A DNA stretch of 64,000 nt from Verrucomicrobia subdivision 3 bacterium UBA693 (GTDB lineage: Bacteria; Verrucomicrobiota; Verrucomicrobiia; Limisphaerales; UBA8199). Positions 26,844 through 35,404 of this stretch are shown piece by piece (the stretch's first letter is position 1; the number at the start of each line of letters is the position of its first letter). The stretch lies in assembly GCA_002298785.1 (NCBI GenBank), contig DBMR01000077.1, positions 1 to 64,000 on the forward strand, written 5' to 3'. The translations under genes were made by a program, and so were the position numbers. A model generated the notes under the pieces. It worked only from the letters and a program-made list of their open reading frames with translations. It did not search any database and was not told the origin of the DNA.

Positions 26844-28451
26844 ATGAGGCGCTCTTTCCTGTTCGCTCCGATCCGAAGCATCAGCCTGGCGGCGATGGCC
26901 CTGGCGGTTTTGCTACCCATGACTCTGCGCCTCAACGGAGCCGATGCGGTGGAGGGCGTGCTGGCACGAGGTTCGGTGGTATTCGAAACGGGCTTTGGGG
27001 AAAGCGATGCACTGGCTGGTTGGAGCGGCCCGGGCCGCGTGACCGCCGCCGGTGGCCGGCCGCACGCGCTGGTAATTTCCAACCAAACCGTCACCAGCCA
27101 ATCCGTCACTCGCCGGTTGCCGGTAGGGTCACTTCGTGGTTGTTCGCTTCGGGGCACCGTCCTGGTGCGGGCCCAGAATGTCTCCGCCAAGCCCCAATCC
27201 TGGAACGGAATCAAGTTCATTTTCATCGTCGAGACGGCTTCCGGCAAGAGCTACCCGCAAGCCCCCCTCGAGACTGGGAGTTTTGACTGGCAGCGGGCCT
27301 CGGCTTTTACCCGAATACCCGAGGACGCAACCAATTTGGTGCTGGTCCTGGGCCTCGAGCAGGTGAGTGGCGAAGTTTGGTTTGATGACGTGAAGATACT
27401 GGTGGGCAAGGGACCGTTGCCGCCGCCGCCGCCCGCTATCGCCGGGCCCCGTTACCGAGGGCATTCACTCGATCGTCTCCGGGGCGCGATGGTCAGTCCG
27501 AATCTGACTCCGGACGATCTCCGGGTCCTGGGCGGAGAATGGAACGCCAATTTGATTCGGTTTCAACTGATCCGTTTTGGTGCTCCCGGCAAGCCATCCG
27601 AGTTGGATACCTACGATGCCTGGTTGCAGGGCGAATTGAAAAAATTGGATTCGCTGCTGCCGGCGTGCCGTCGGTATGGGATCAAGGTTGTGCTGGACCT
27701 GCACTCGCCCCCGGGAGGTAAGGCGACCGTTAGCGGCTACGTCGGGTCCGACGATCGGCTCTTCACCGATCCGCGAGCGCAGGACAAATTTGTCGAAGTT
27801 TGGCGGCAAATGGCGAACCGTTATCGCGGCGAGCCCGCCATCTGGGCCTATGATTTGGCTAATGAACCGGTGGAGGATGACGTGGGGGAAGGGTGCGAGG
27901 ACTGGCAGGGATTAGCGGAGCGCGCGGCACGGGCGGTGCGGTTGGTTGATCCCGAAAGGGCGCTAATCATTGAGCCGGCGCATTGGGGCGGGCCGGATAG
28001 ATTGAATGATTTGCGGCCGCTCAGTGTTTCCAATGTGGTCTATAGCGTTCATATGTACCTCCCGCATGCGTTTACCCATCAGGGCGTGCATGGCGACAGC
28101 GCTCCGCTTCGTTACCCGGGCGAGATCAACGGGAAACACTGGGGGCCGGCGGAGCTTGAGCGGGCGCTCGAGCCGGCGATCACTTTTCAGCAGCGCTATA
28201 ACGTGCAGATTTACATCGGAGAGTTTAGCGCCATCCGTTGGGCGCCCGATAACAGCGCCGTGCGGTACCTGCGCGATCTGATCGAGATCTTCGAGCGCCA
28301 CGGCTGGGACTGGAGCTACCACGCCTTTCGGGAATGGGACGGTTGGAGCGTCGAGCACGGTTCCGCTCGGGCCGATCGGGAACGATCACCGACCCCCACC
28401 GACCGTCAAAAATTGCTTCAGGAGTGGTTTGGTCGTAATCGCAAATCCTGA
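26844..28451 (+). CDS. Secreted glycoside hydrolase family 5 (cellulase-fold) enzyme
   Basis: This 535-residue protein starts with a signal peptide (SISLAAMALAVLLPMTLRLNG). Residues about 35-190 form a beta-sandwich, probably carbohydrate-binding. The (beta/alpha)8 domain (about 205-530) has the GH5 pattern: NANLIRFQLIRFG, YGIKVVLDLHSPPGG, WAYDLANEPVEDDVG with acid/base Glu341, NVVYSVHMYLPHAFTHQG, and IYIGEFSAIRWAP with nucleophile Glu460. Family members cleave beta-1,4-glucans, mannans or related glycans, and the subfamily is not clear. Its 3' end overlaps the convergent cyclase gene by 34 bp. Confidence 0.9.
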   Translation: MRRSFLFAPIRSISLAAMALAVLLPMTLRLNGADAVEGVLARGSVVFETGFGESDALAGWSGPGRVTAAGGRPHALVISNQTVTSQSVTRRLPVGSLRGCSLRGTVLVRAQNVSAKPQSWNGIKFIFIVETASGKSYPQAPLETGSFDWQRASAFTRIPEDATNLVLVLGLEQVSGEVWFDDVKILVGKGPLPPPPPAIAGPRYRGHSLDRLRGAMVSPNLTPDDLRVLGGEWNANLIRFQLIRFGAPGKPSELDTYDAWLQGELKKLDSLLPACRRYGIKVVLDLHSPPGGKATVSGYVGSDDRLFTDPRAQDKFVEVWRQMANRYRGEPAIWAYDLANEPVEDDVGEGCEDWQGLAERAARAVRLVDPERALIIEPAHWGGPDRLNDLRPLSVSNVVYSVHMYLPHAFTHQGVHGDSAPLRYPGEINGKHWGPAELERALEPAITFQQRYNVQIYIGEFSAIRWAPDNSAVRYLRDLIEIFERHGWDWSYHAFREWDGWSVEHGSARADRERSPTPTDRQKLLQEWFGRNRKS

Positions 28452-31150
28452 CCGGTCGGCTTTCGCCCAACCACGAACGGAGTTACGGGTTCGGAGATGC
28501 CCTTTACCGAAACGGGTGAGCGGGCTTCCATGGCAAACGCGTCACCAGCCTCGGCGAAAACATCTTTGCTGGCGATGACTTCACCGCCGCCGGCCAGAGT
28601 TTGCAGCCGGGCCGCCACCACCACTGTGTGCCCGAGCGCGGTGAAATTCACCTGGCGCTCCGGGTTGCCGACCAGGCCCACCACCGCTTCGCCGACATGC
28701 AGAGAAATCCCCACCTGTAAGGCGCGGCCGGTGCCGGACGCGCGATCCAGGGAGAGCGCCAGCACCTTGTCCCGCATGGCCAGGGCGCAGTTCAAAGCTT
28801 GCTTTACGTTCACGCCGCGCTCGATCCGAAACATCGCCATCAAGCCATCCCCGGTGTATTTATCGAGCAAACCGTCGTGCTGATGCAACGCGTCGGTCAT
28901 GACCTCGAGGTAGGCGTTGACCGTTTTCATGACCTCCTCCGGAGAATGGTTCTCGGCGAATTGAGTGAAGCCGCGGACGTCGGCAAACAGGACGGCCACA
29001 CGTTCACGCAGCCCACCCAACCGCCAGTCACGGCCCGGTTGTTCCAGCAATTCATCCACCACTTCGGGAGCGACAAAGCGGTCCAGCAAGAAGCGATTGC
29101 GCTCCTTGTCCCGGCGCTCGAGGGTGAAGGTCAATTGCGTTACCAGCAGGAAGACGGTCGTGCCAGCGGCCCAGGGATACACCGGATCCAGCCAGATACC
29201 CTGGGCAAAGGCAATCATGGCGACCGTGAACGAGCAGAGAATAACCAGGATCAACCGCCAACTGGCTTTCAGCGGGTTGCGTCGCACCACCAGGCGACCC
29301 ACCACCAGCGCGGAAATCAAAGCCAGGACATTCCTGGCCAGGCCGGACGCCGGGCGCACGAAAGTATCACCCAGCAGCGTGCGGGTGCCGTAAGCGAGCA
29401 GTTCCGTTGGATCCAACGCCCCGAGGGGACTGGGCAGCGAGGTCGAATGCAGCGCCTGCAGGAAGACGAGTTTGTCTTTAAAGAACTTCGAGGGCTCTTG
29501 CCACGCTTCGGTCGCGCCGAAGGCATGGAGCGGGGCGTCTTCCAGCAGACTTTCATAGCTGACCCGCGCAAAATCGCCACCCCGAGTGGCCGTGACGAAA
29601 TCCAGTAACACTTTGCCCTGGATCGGGTCGAGAGTGGGGAAGACGCGATCTCCGAATTTTACCTCGCCCGGCCCGGGGAGGCTGGCCGGGGAGATGTTGG
29701 TCAGGTTGCGCATGGCCGCGAACAGCAGCAGCGGCGCGGGAACGTTCTCCTCGGCAGGCCAGCGCAGGGGTATGGCCGGCAGGGCCGCCACCTGCACCGG
29801 GGCCAGCCGGCTCGAAGCCAGTTCGCGGGCGGCGGGGGCCAGGGTGTTGAAGGCGTCCCGGCGCGCTCGCGCCGGTTTTTCCACCGCCGCGAGGTCGTAA
29901 TCCAGAAGCCTGCGGTTGGGAGCCAGCAAGACCACGTTGCCGGCGTGCCGCATGGCGGTCTCCAGGCTGGGCAGATCGCGCATCGTGCGTTCAAAGTCCT
30001 CGGGCCGGGGATCGGGAGCTTGGTGTAGACCAGTGACGGTGGGGACCGCGGCGGGTTCCAGGGTCGGGGCCGGCAACACAATTCGGCGCGCGCCGTAAGC
30101 GGAGAGTTTATTGATGATCGCGGCGTGCAAACCGGCTTCGGAGTTGGTCGTGGTGGCTTGGTATAGCGAAAAGGCGTCCCATTCCAACAACACGATATGC
30201 GCCGAGGCTTGAGCTGGGCGCAGGCGCACTTTGAACTCTGGGAGGGTGGGACGCCCGCCCGTGTCGGCGGGGGGCGGGACACTACTGGAGAAATCGAGCC
30301 GTCCGACGCCGGCGGCGTTGAATAATTGAATGGCGGACAGCAGGGCGGAGGCTTGGAGCGGCATCAAGAGCTTCAACTCGACGCAACCCCAGGTAATCAG
30401 GAATCCCGCCAGCGCCAGGGTTTCTCCGCGCAGATCCACGAGGCGTCCCGAGGCGCGGCGCCAGACGAAATATTCGTGCAGCCAGCGTTCGGCGCTGCCG
30501 GCGAGCGTTTGGCCGCCCCAGCGCTGCGCCAGGCTCTCGAGCCATAACGTCCCAACCGGCACCCCGGCCAGGATGGCCGCGAGATATCCCGAAGAAAGTG
30601 CGAAGCGCCCGCCGACGGCGGCCAGCAACACCGCGCCGAGCGTGGCCAGCCACCAACGGCGCACTCCGGAACGGGTCAGTCGGGCGCGATGCACTTCCTG
30701 TTGGCGGCCAAAGAACGCGCCCATCGAGGCCCCGGCCAAACCCCAGCACAAACCGGCGACGAACAGCACCGGCATGAAGATCAGGAATGAACTCGCATAG
30801 ACCACACTTGAGGGCAGCCATTGGCCGGTAACTTCCGCCAATAACGGCTCGATTTGCGAACGGAGGAGCAAGGTCACTATCAGGGCCGTCCAGAAAGCCC
30901 ACCGTGCGCCGATCCCAATCCCGAGCAGCAATCGTCCCGGATGGAATAACGTCCAAAACCCGGCGCGGAGCAGGAGGTAGAGGTTGACGCCGACCCAGCA
31001 GATGGCCACCGGGCGGCGCAAGCCGGGCACGGGAAGCGAGATGGCGAACGTGAGCGAGAGCAGCACGATCCAGCGATCTGGTCGCGACCAGATCCGGCGC
31101 GCTCGCTCTCGCAACCAGTTCCACATCTCAGTTGGGACGGAATGCAGCAT
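28418..31150 (-). CDS. Membrane CHASE2-like class III nucleotide cyclase with altered active-site residues
   Basis: This 910-residue protein has N-terminal membrane helices (about 20-215), a large region resembling CHASE2 (about 290-530, starting near PEFKVRLRPAQASAHIVLLEW), more helices (about 595-670) and a C-terminal class III cyclase domain (about 710-890). Both metal-binding Asp residues are present: Asp724 in VLFADVRGFTQF and Asp768 in DKYTGDGLMAMF, with the base-contact Lys before Tyr. The transition-state Arg848 is kept, but the Asn four residues before it is Val844, and the usual Asp in the LGDTVN motif is His841. CHASE2 is an extracytoplasmic sensor domain. Activity and choice of cAMP or cGMP are therefore doubtful. 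The gene stands alone and overlaps the GH5 gene tail to tail. Confidence 0.88.
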   Translation of the reverse strand: MLHSVPTEMWNWLRERARRIWSRPDRWIVLLSLTFAISLPVPGLRRPVAICWVGVNLYLLLRAGFWTLFHPGRLLLGIGIGARWAFWTALIVTLLLRSQIEPLLAEVTGQWLPSSVVYASSFLIFMPVLFVAGLCWGLAGASMGAFFGRQQEVHRARLTRSGVRRWWLATLGAVLLAAVGGRFALSSGYLAAILAGVPVGTLWLESLAQRWGGQTLAGSAERWLHEYFVWRRASGRLVDLRGETLALAGFLITWGCVELKLLMPLQASALLSAIQLFNAAGVGRLDFSSSVPPPADTGGRPTLPEFKVRLRPAQASAHIVLLEWDAFSLYQATTTNSEAGLHAAIINKLSAYGARRIVLPAPTLEPAAVPTVTGLHQAPDPRPEDFERTMRDLPSLETAMRHAGNVVLLAPNRRLLDYDLAAVEKPARARRDAFNTLAPAARELASSRLAPVQVAALPAIPLRWPAEENVPAPLLLFAAMRNLTNISPASLPGPGEVKFGDRVFPTLDPIQGKVLLDFVTATRGGDFARVSYESLLEDAPLHAFGATEAWQEPSKFFKDKLVFLQALHSTSLPSPLGALDPTELLAYGTRTLLGDTFVRPASGLARNVLALISALVVGRLVVRRNPLKASWRLILVILCSFTVAMIAFAQGIWLDPVYPWAAGTTVFLLVTQLTFTLERRDKERNRFLLDRFVAPEVVDELLEQPGRDWRLGGLRERVAVLFADVRGFTQFAENHSPEEVMKTVNAYLEVMTDALHQHDGLLDKYTGDGLMAMFRIERGVNVKQALNCALAMRDKVLALSLDRASGTGRALQVGISLHVGEAVVGLVGNPERQVNFTALGHTVVVAARLQTLAGGGEVIASKDVFAEAGDAFAMEARSPVSVKGISEPVTPFVVGRKPTGQDLRLRPNHS

Positions 31151-31312
31151 GCTTTAGGCGTTGACACGTCCAAACCGCTGAGTTCACGAGTTGGACGTGG
31201 ATATTAAGATGCGCCCGCGAAGCCAATCGTCCAGAGAATTTCGGAGCGCCCCGCGATTTCGAATGAACGATTAGGACTTGCCAAAGGTCAGGCGTTATCC
31301 GTTCTATTTCGC

Positions 31313-32527
31313 GTGCTGAAAAGCGTTCGGTGGTCCGCTTACGGTGAGTTGGTGGCGATTTTTTTCCTGCAAGCCATGGCGATGGGGATGTGGATAGTCC
31401 CCTTGAGCAGCGTGCTCAACGCCCATGGGTTGGCGGGTATTCGCTCCTTTGCCTTTGCCACCACGGCGGTGGCGGCCTTCATTTCTCCTTTGATTTTCGG
31501 GGCTATGGCGGATCGGCACGCCTCCCCGGAACGCGTCCTGCGCTGGATCAGCGTCGCCAGCGCGCTGACCATGACCCTGGCGGGTTGGAGCATGGCCCAC
31601 AATTGGCCGCCGGCGGTGGTGCTGGCCTTGATTCAGGTCTACGCGATCTGCGCCTCTCCCACGGGTAGCCTTTCGACGACGATTGTGCTGTCGCGTTTGC
31701 AGGATTCGCAGCGCGAGTTCGGTCCCATCCGGGCCACCGGCACGTTTGGCTGGATGGCCGGCTGCTGGGCAGTGAGCGCCATGGGGGCGGATACCTCCGT
31801 GTGGGCGGCCTACGGCGGCGCGGCGACCTGGCTGGTGCTGGCCGCCTCCACCTATCTTTTGCCGAGCATTCCCCCGCCGCCCTCGACCGGGAAAATCACG
31901 CTTCGCGAGGCCATGGGCTGGGACGCCCTGGCGTTGCTGAAAAATCATGATCACCGGGTGGTGTTTATCACGGTGGCCTTGTTCAGCATTCCGCTGGCGG
32001 CTTTTTATCCGCTCACCCCACCCCATTTACAGGCGCTCGGCTTTCAGCATGTCTCCGCGTGGATGTCCCTGGGCCAGATCACCGAAGTCATCGCCATGTT
32101 CGCTCTCGCCGGGTTGTTCCGGCGCTGGCGTTTGAAGTGGATTTTTGCGGGCGGCCTGGCGTTCGGGGTCTTGCGTTTCGCGCTCTGCGCCCTGGATCGC
32201 CCCTCGACCTTGCTCGCGGGTATCACGCTGCACGGACTTTCCTTCACGCTCTTCTTCATCACCGCCCAGATTTATTTGAATGAGCGGGTGGAAGCCGCCT
32301 GGCGTGCCCGGGCCCAGGCGCTGATGTGGCTCATGAACAGTGGCGTGGGTAACCTGGCGGGTTATCTCGGGACGGGTGCCTGGTTCAGGTATTGGACCCA
32401 CACCAATGGCACCCAATGGACGATGTTCTGGGGCGGGGTGTCCGGCGCGGTGGCCTTGGTGTTGACCTACTTCCTGATCGCCTACCACGGGAAGGGACCG
32501 GGCTTGCGCCGGATCGAAGCCGCTTAG
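31313..32527 (+). CDS. MFS transporter (nucleoside/proton symporter-like)
   Basis: This 404-residue protein begins with GTG at 31313; no ATG is available before the first membrane helix. It has about 12 hydrophobic segments in two halves separated by a Pro-rich loop (SIPPPPSTGK, about 185). The N-terminal half has GAMADRHASPERVLRW, the loop 2-3 MFS signature with Asp and Arg. The pattern MGMWIVPLSSVL near the start and the GTFGWMAGCW segment resemble the NupG/nucleoside symporter branch, but substrate prediction is weak. It is transported to the inner membrane. It is divergent from the cyclase gene and convergent with the PEP-CTERM gene. Confidence 0.85.
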   Translation: MLKSVRWSAYGELVAIFFLQAMAMGMWIVPLSSVLNAHGLAGIRSFAFATTAVAAFISPLIFGAMADRHASPERVLRWISVASALTMTLAGWSMAHNWPPAVVLALIQVYAICASPTGSLSTTIVLSRLQDSQREFGPIRATGTFGWMAGCWAVSAMGADTSVWAAYGGAATWLVLAASTYLLPSIPPPPSTGKITLREAMGWDALALLKNHDHRVVFITVALFSIPLAAFYPLTPPHLQALGFQHVSAWMSLGQITEVIAMFALAGLFRRWRLKWIFAGGLAFGVLRFALCALDRPSTLLAGITLHGLSFTLFFITAQIYLNERVEAAWRARAQALMWLMNSGVGNLAGYLGTGAWFRYWTHTNGTQWTMFWGGVSGAVALVLTYFLIAYHGKGPGLRRIEAA

Positions 32528-32540
32528 GTCGGGAAATTCT

Positions 32541-32585
32541 GTAGCGAAGGCGTCCTCGCCTGCGAGTGTGGGCGGCGTCTCGCCC
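32541..32585. repeat. Short structured intergenic element with two hairpins
   Basis: Between the convergent MFS and PEP-CTERM genes, AGGCG-TCCT-CGCCT (32548-32561) and GGGCG-GCGTCT-CGCCC (32570-32585) form two adjacent GC-rich hairpins starting 20 bp after the MFS stop. Similar short GC hairpins near TGTAG are seen in the MITE-like element at 50.9 kb. It may be a dispersed repeat or a bidirectional terminator. Confidence 0.45.
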
Positions 32586-32660
32586 CCCCCATCAATGCAC
32601 CGTAGGGGGCTAAATGATTTATGAAGACACGCTAGCCCTGACCGTCGTGAAGCAGACCGA

Positions 32661-33245
32661 TCAATTCCGGGAACGGCGACCAGCGGCGAACAGGGCAGCC
32701 CCTAGCAGCAGCAAGGCCGACGTGGCCGGTTCGGGAATCGGCGCACTGAACTGCGAAATCTTGAGGGACCCGGCGCCGTTGACATTATCCACGGTCGTCG
32801 CGCTAAAACCAAAGACGTCACCCTGGTTCACCGCGAAACTCACGGAACCGTTCCAAGGCAGGGTGCCGGTCAGGAGGGTGAGGTTGCCATTAAGCAGCCA
32901 CCCGGCGTTGTCGAAAGAGAAGTCATCGGCGGACGTATACAGCCAGTTAAAGGAAACCGTGCCGCTTCGGTAGGCGGTGGTGGTGTAGGTGGTGGAGCCG
33001 GAGAGGAAACTGCCGTTGTCGCCGCCGACGAGGGTGATGGAGGCGGGGGCGGGGGCGGTCTGAACGGTACCATTGGCATTGAGGTTCTGGAGCACCCAAT
33101 TGGTGGGCGCATAATAGCCACTGAAATCGGCCCGGGCCACGCCCGGCAGAACCAGAAACGCTGCCAAGGCCAGGGTGCCACCAGTTCGTGATAATAGCCG
33201 GCTTGAAATAGTCATATTCTGAGAAAGTGCGGTGTCGCAGTTCAT
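32661..33245 (-). CDS. PEP-CTERM sorting-domain protein
   Basis: The C-terminus has the PEP-CTERM tripartite signal: PEPATSALLLLGAALFAAGRRSRN, that is a Pro-Glu-Pro motif, one hydrophobic helix and a basic tail. Such signals are recognised by exosortase, which removes the tail and attaches or releases the protein at the surface. No exosortase gene is in the window. The mature region is about 140 residues, beta-rich, Asn/Thr/Gly-rich, with FSGYYAPTNWVLQNLNANGT. Its function is unknown, but such proteins often belong to extracellular matrix or EPS loci. The start is ambiguous: the predicted promoter begins transcription near 33285, so Met at 33254, 33245 or 33215 are the candidates. The last would give a good signal peptide (TLALAAFLVLPGVARA). 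Confidence 0.85.
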   Translation of the reverse strand: MNCDTALSQNMTISSRLLSRTGGTLALAAFLVLPGVARADFSGYYAPTNWVLQNLNANGTVQTAPAPASITLVGGDNGSFLSGSTTYTTTAYRSGTVSFNWLYTSADDFSFDNAGWLLNGNLTLLTGTLPWNGSVSFAVNQGDVFGFSATTVDNVNGAGSLKISQFSAPIPEPATSALLLLGAALFAAGRRSRN

Positions 33246-33291
33246 GATTTCCATCTGTTCCCGAGGGCTGTCCCGTCGGCTTAACGAGCGC

Positions 33292-33321
33292 ATTACAGCA
33301 CAATAAGTCGAAATCTGTCAA
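33292..33321 (-). promoter_or_regulatory. Sigma-70-type promoter of the PEP-CTERM gene
   Basis: On the minus strand TTGACA (33321-33316) is followed after 18 nt by TGTAAT (33297-33292), matching the consensus at 6/6 and 5/6 positions. Transcription would start near 33285, which excludes the ORF's first Met at 33293 as a start. Confidence 0.7.
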
Positions 33322-33564
33322 CAGGTAATGCGAAAAAAGATTCATGATGCACTAAACGCGAGGGAATCCGCACTGAACGACCCGGAAGCGGAGGCGGGCC
33401 TGAAGGTGAATCAAATCCAGACCTGGAATACTCGAAATAAGCGGACAGGGAGCAGCCGGAGCGCGAGCTTCCAGGCTCGCTTATGCAGGTTTGGGTTTGG
33501 GAGAGGTGCGTGCTGGAGCATTCGCTGAAGCAATAGTCAGTAGGGGTCCCCACCCGTAAATGAC

Positions 33565-33593
33565 TTGAACCATCCGTCGGCCACTGTTTTAAT
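33565..33593 (+). promoter_or_regulatory. Probable promoter of the Gfo/Idh/MocA gene
   Basis: TTGAAC (33565-33570), a 17-nt spacer and TTTAAT (33588-33593) lie 63 bp before the ATG at 33657. The match to the sigma-70 consensus is 4/6 and 5/6. Confidence 0.5.
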
Positions 33594-33656
33594 CCCTTTG
33601 TCGGCGGGCAATGCAAAGCACCGGTTATCGGACGAATCGCCAGGAGCACAAGCCTT

Positions 33657-35204
33657 ATGAAAACCAAAGCCAACCAAACCCATCAGTCCTCTGGTCTTTC
33701 GCGCCGTAAATTCATGTTGGCCGGTGGCGCCGCTGCGGCGGCGTTCACCCTGGTGCCACGCCATGTGCTTGGGGGACCTGGCTTCGTTGCGCCCAGCGAG
33801 AAAATCACCGTGGCCCACATCGGCTGCGGCACCCAGGGTCTGCGTGAACTGCCGGGGTTGCTGGGCCTGCCGGAGGTTCAGGTCGTTGCGGTGTGCGACC
33901 CAATGAAAGGAGCCACCGGATACCTGGACTGGTCAAAGGACGGTCTGCGAAGCGAACTCGGCCGCGCCCTGGGCAAACCGGACTGGAGAAAGAAGCAACC
34001 TGAGATTCCGGGCGGACGCGACGTGACCAAGGAATTCATCGAGCTCTACTACGCCGGCAAGCAGGGCAGGGACAAATTCAAGGGCTGCGCGGCCTATGCC
34101 GATTTTCGCGAGTTGCTCGACAAAGCGAAGGACATCGACGCGGTGAAGATCATGACGCCGGACCACCTGCACGCCACGGTGGCGCTGGCCGCCATGAGAA
34201 AGGGCAAGCACGTCATGATGCACAAGCCCCTGGCCAACCGTTTGCAAGAGGCCCGCATGGTGGTGGAAACCGCTAGCCAGCCCGGTGTGGCCACGCACTT
34301 CTTACCCGCGAGCGAGGGCGCGAATATCCTGACGATCAAGAGTTGGATCGACGCCGGTGCCATCGGCACGTTGCGGGAGATCCACAACTGGTCCAACCGC
34401 CCCGTTTGGCCCCAATATCCCATCATTCCGACCGACACCCCTCCGGTTCCGGCAGGGTTCGATTGGAACCTGTGGCTCGGCCCGTCGCTCGACCGGCCTT
34501 ACCATCCCCATTACACCCACACCGTGTTTCGCGGCTGGTACGAGTTCGGCGGCGGTGCCATTGCGGACATGGGCCATTACAGCCTCTGGCCAGTGTTCCA
34601 GCTTTTCGAACTCGACGCCCCGCGCGCGGTGGAATCACACGCCAGCCACCTCTGCTCAGCCAGGGACAACGTGCCCTTTAAGATCAAAAACGATTATTCC
34701 TTCCCGGCCGCCTGCACCGTCCGGCTCCAGTTTGTCGCCAAAGGCAACCGCCCGGCGCTGGACCTCTACTGGTACGACGGCTCGATGAAACCGCCAACGC
34801 CGCCCGAACTCGAGGAAGACAACCAGGAATTCGAGGCGGAAGGCATGATGTTCGTGGGCGACAAGGGCAAGATCCTGGGCGGATTCCATGGCGACCAAGC
34901 CCGGCTTATTCCCGACAAAAAAATGAAGGACTTCCAGTCCAAAGGACCGCCGCCCGTAACGAACCAGGGTCGCGACCGGGCCGGCGCGTCGTGGGTCGCT
35001 GCCTGCAAAGGGGGCAAACCCACTTGTGGGGACTTCCGGTTGGCTGGGCCAATCTCGGACGCCTTCAATCTCGCGGCCGTCTCGCTGCGACTCGGAGGTC
35101 GCCGTCTGCTGTTCGACGCTGCCGCCGGCAAGGTCACCAACCTGCCGGAAGCCAACCGTTACCTAACGCGGGAATATCGCAAAGGCTGGGAACTGACAGG
35201 CTAG
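33657..35204 (+). CDS. Tat-exported Gfo/Idh/MocA-family oxidoreductase
   Basis: This 515-residue protein has a Tat signal (SRRKFMLAGGAAAAAF, residues about 15-30) and a cleavage region near LGGPG. The Rossmann NAD(P)-binding domain follows (TVAHIGCGTQGLRELPG, then VVAVCDPMKG). The C-terminal alpha/beta domain has KIMTPDHLHATVALAAMRKGKHVMMHKPLANRLQEA, the EKPxA-like motif with Lys in the position used for catalysis, and ISDAFNLAAVSLRLG near the end. Family enzymes oxidise sugars or cyclitols; Tat-exported ones are frequent in Verrucomicrobiota and Planctomycetota and are assumed to bind NAD(P) before export. The substrate is unknown. It has its own promoter and is monocistronic. Confidence 0.93.
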   Translation: MKTKANQTHQSSGLSRRKFMLAGGAAAAAFTLVPRHVLGGPGFVAPSEKITVAHIGCGTQGLRELPGLLGLPEVQVVAVCDPMKGATGYLDWSKDGLRSELGRALGKPDWRKKQPEIPGGRDVTKEFIELYYAGKQGRDKFKGCAAYADFRELLDKAKDIDAVKIMTPDHLHATVALAAMRKGKHVMMHKPLANRLQEARMVVETASQPGVATHFLPASEGANILTIKSWIDAGAIGTLREIHNWSNRPVWPQYPIIPTDTPPVPAGFDWNLWLGPSLDRPYHPHYTHTVFRGWYEFGGGAIADMGHYSLWPVFQLFELDAPRAVESHASHLCSARDNVPFKIKNDYSFPAACTVRLQFVAKGNRPALDLYWYDGSMKPPTPPELEEDNQEFEAEGMMFVGDKGKILGGFHGDQARLIPDKKMKDFQSKGPPPVTNQGRDRAGASWVAACKGGKPTCGDFRLAGPISDAFNLAAVSLRLGGRRLLFDAAAGKVTNLPEANRYLTREYRKGWELTG

Positions 35205-35404
35205 CCATGCCTTCGCATTATGGGCGGTTGAACGGCTGATAAAATAAGGCGTTCGTGGCCGAACCAAACGGATGGCATACATGAAAGAACGGCAGGAAAA
35301 CAACGAGCCAACTCAACGATCCGGACCCCGTTTTCAAGCGTTCCTGGCTGACAACCAAGTCATCGGACCGCAAGCCCTGACATTAATAGTGTGACCAAGG
35401 TTTA

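Larger units (their letters stand above)
33246..33656. other. Divergent intergenic region between the PEP-CTERM gene and the Gfo/Idh/MocA gene
   Basis: This 411-bp stretch holds a promoter for each flanking gene and a GC hairpin: GCGAGC-TTCCAG-GCTCGC at 33463-33480. No conserved coding frame is seen. The hairpin sits in a G/C-rich block (CCGGAGCGCGAGC...) that resembles short dispersed repeats, but it has no second copy that I could find in this window. Confidence 0.5.

Noticed and set aside
35281..35394. 37-codon ATG-started open frame between the Gfo/Idh/MocA and ankyrin genes
   Set aside because: No recognisable family, no ribosome binding site and no coding-type pattern, so it is treated as noise.
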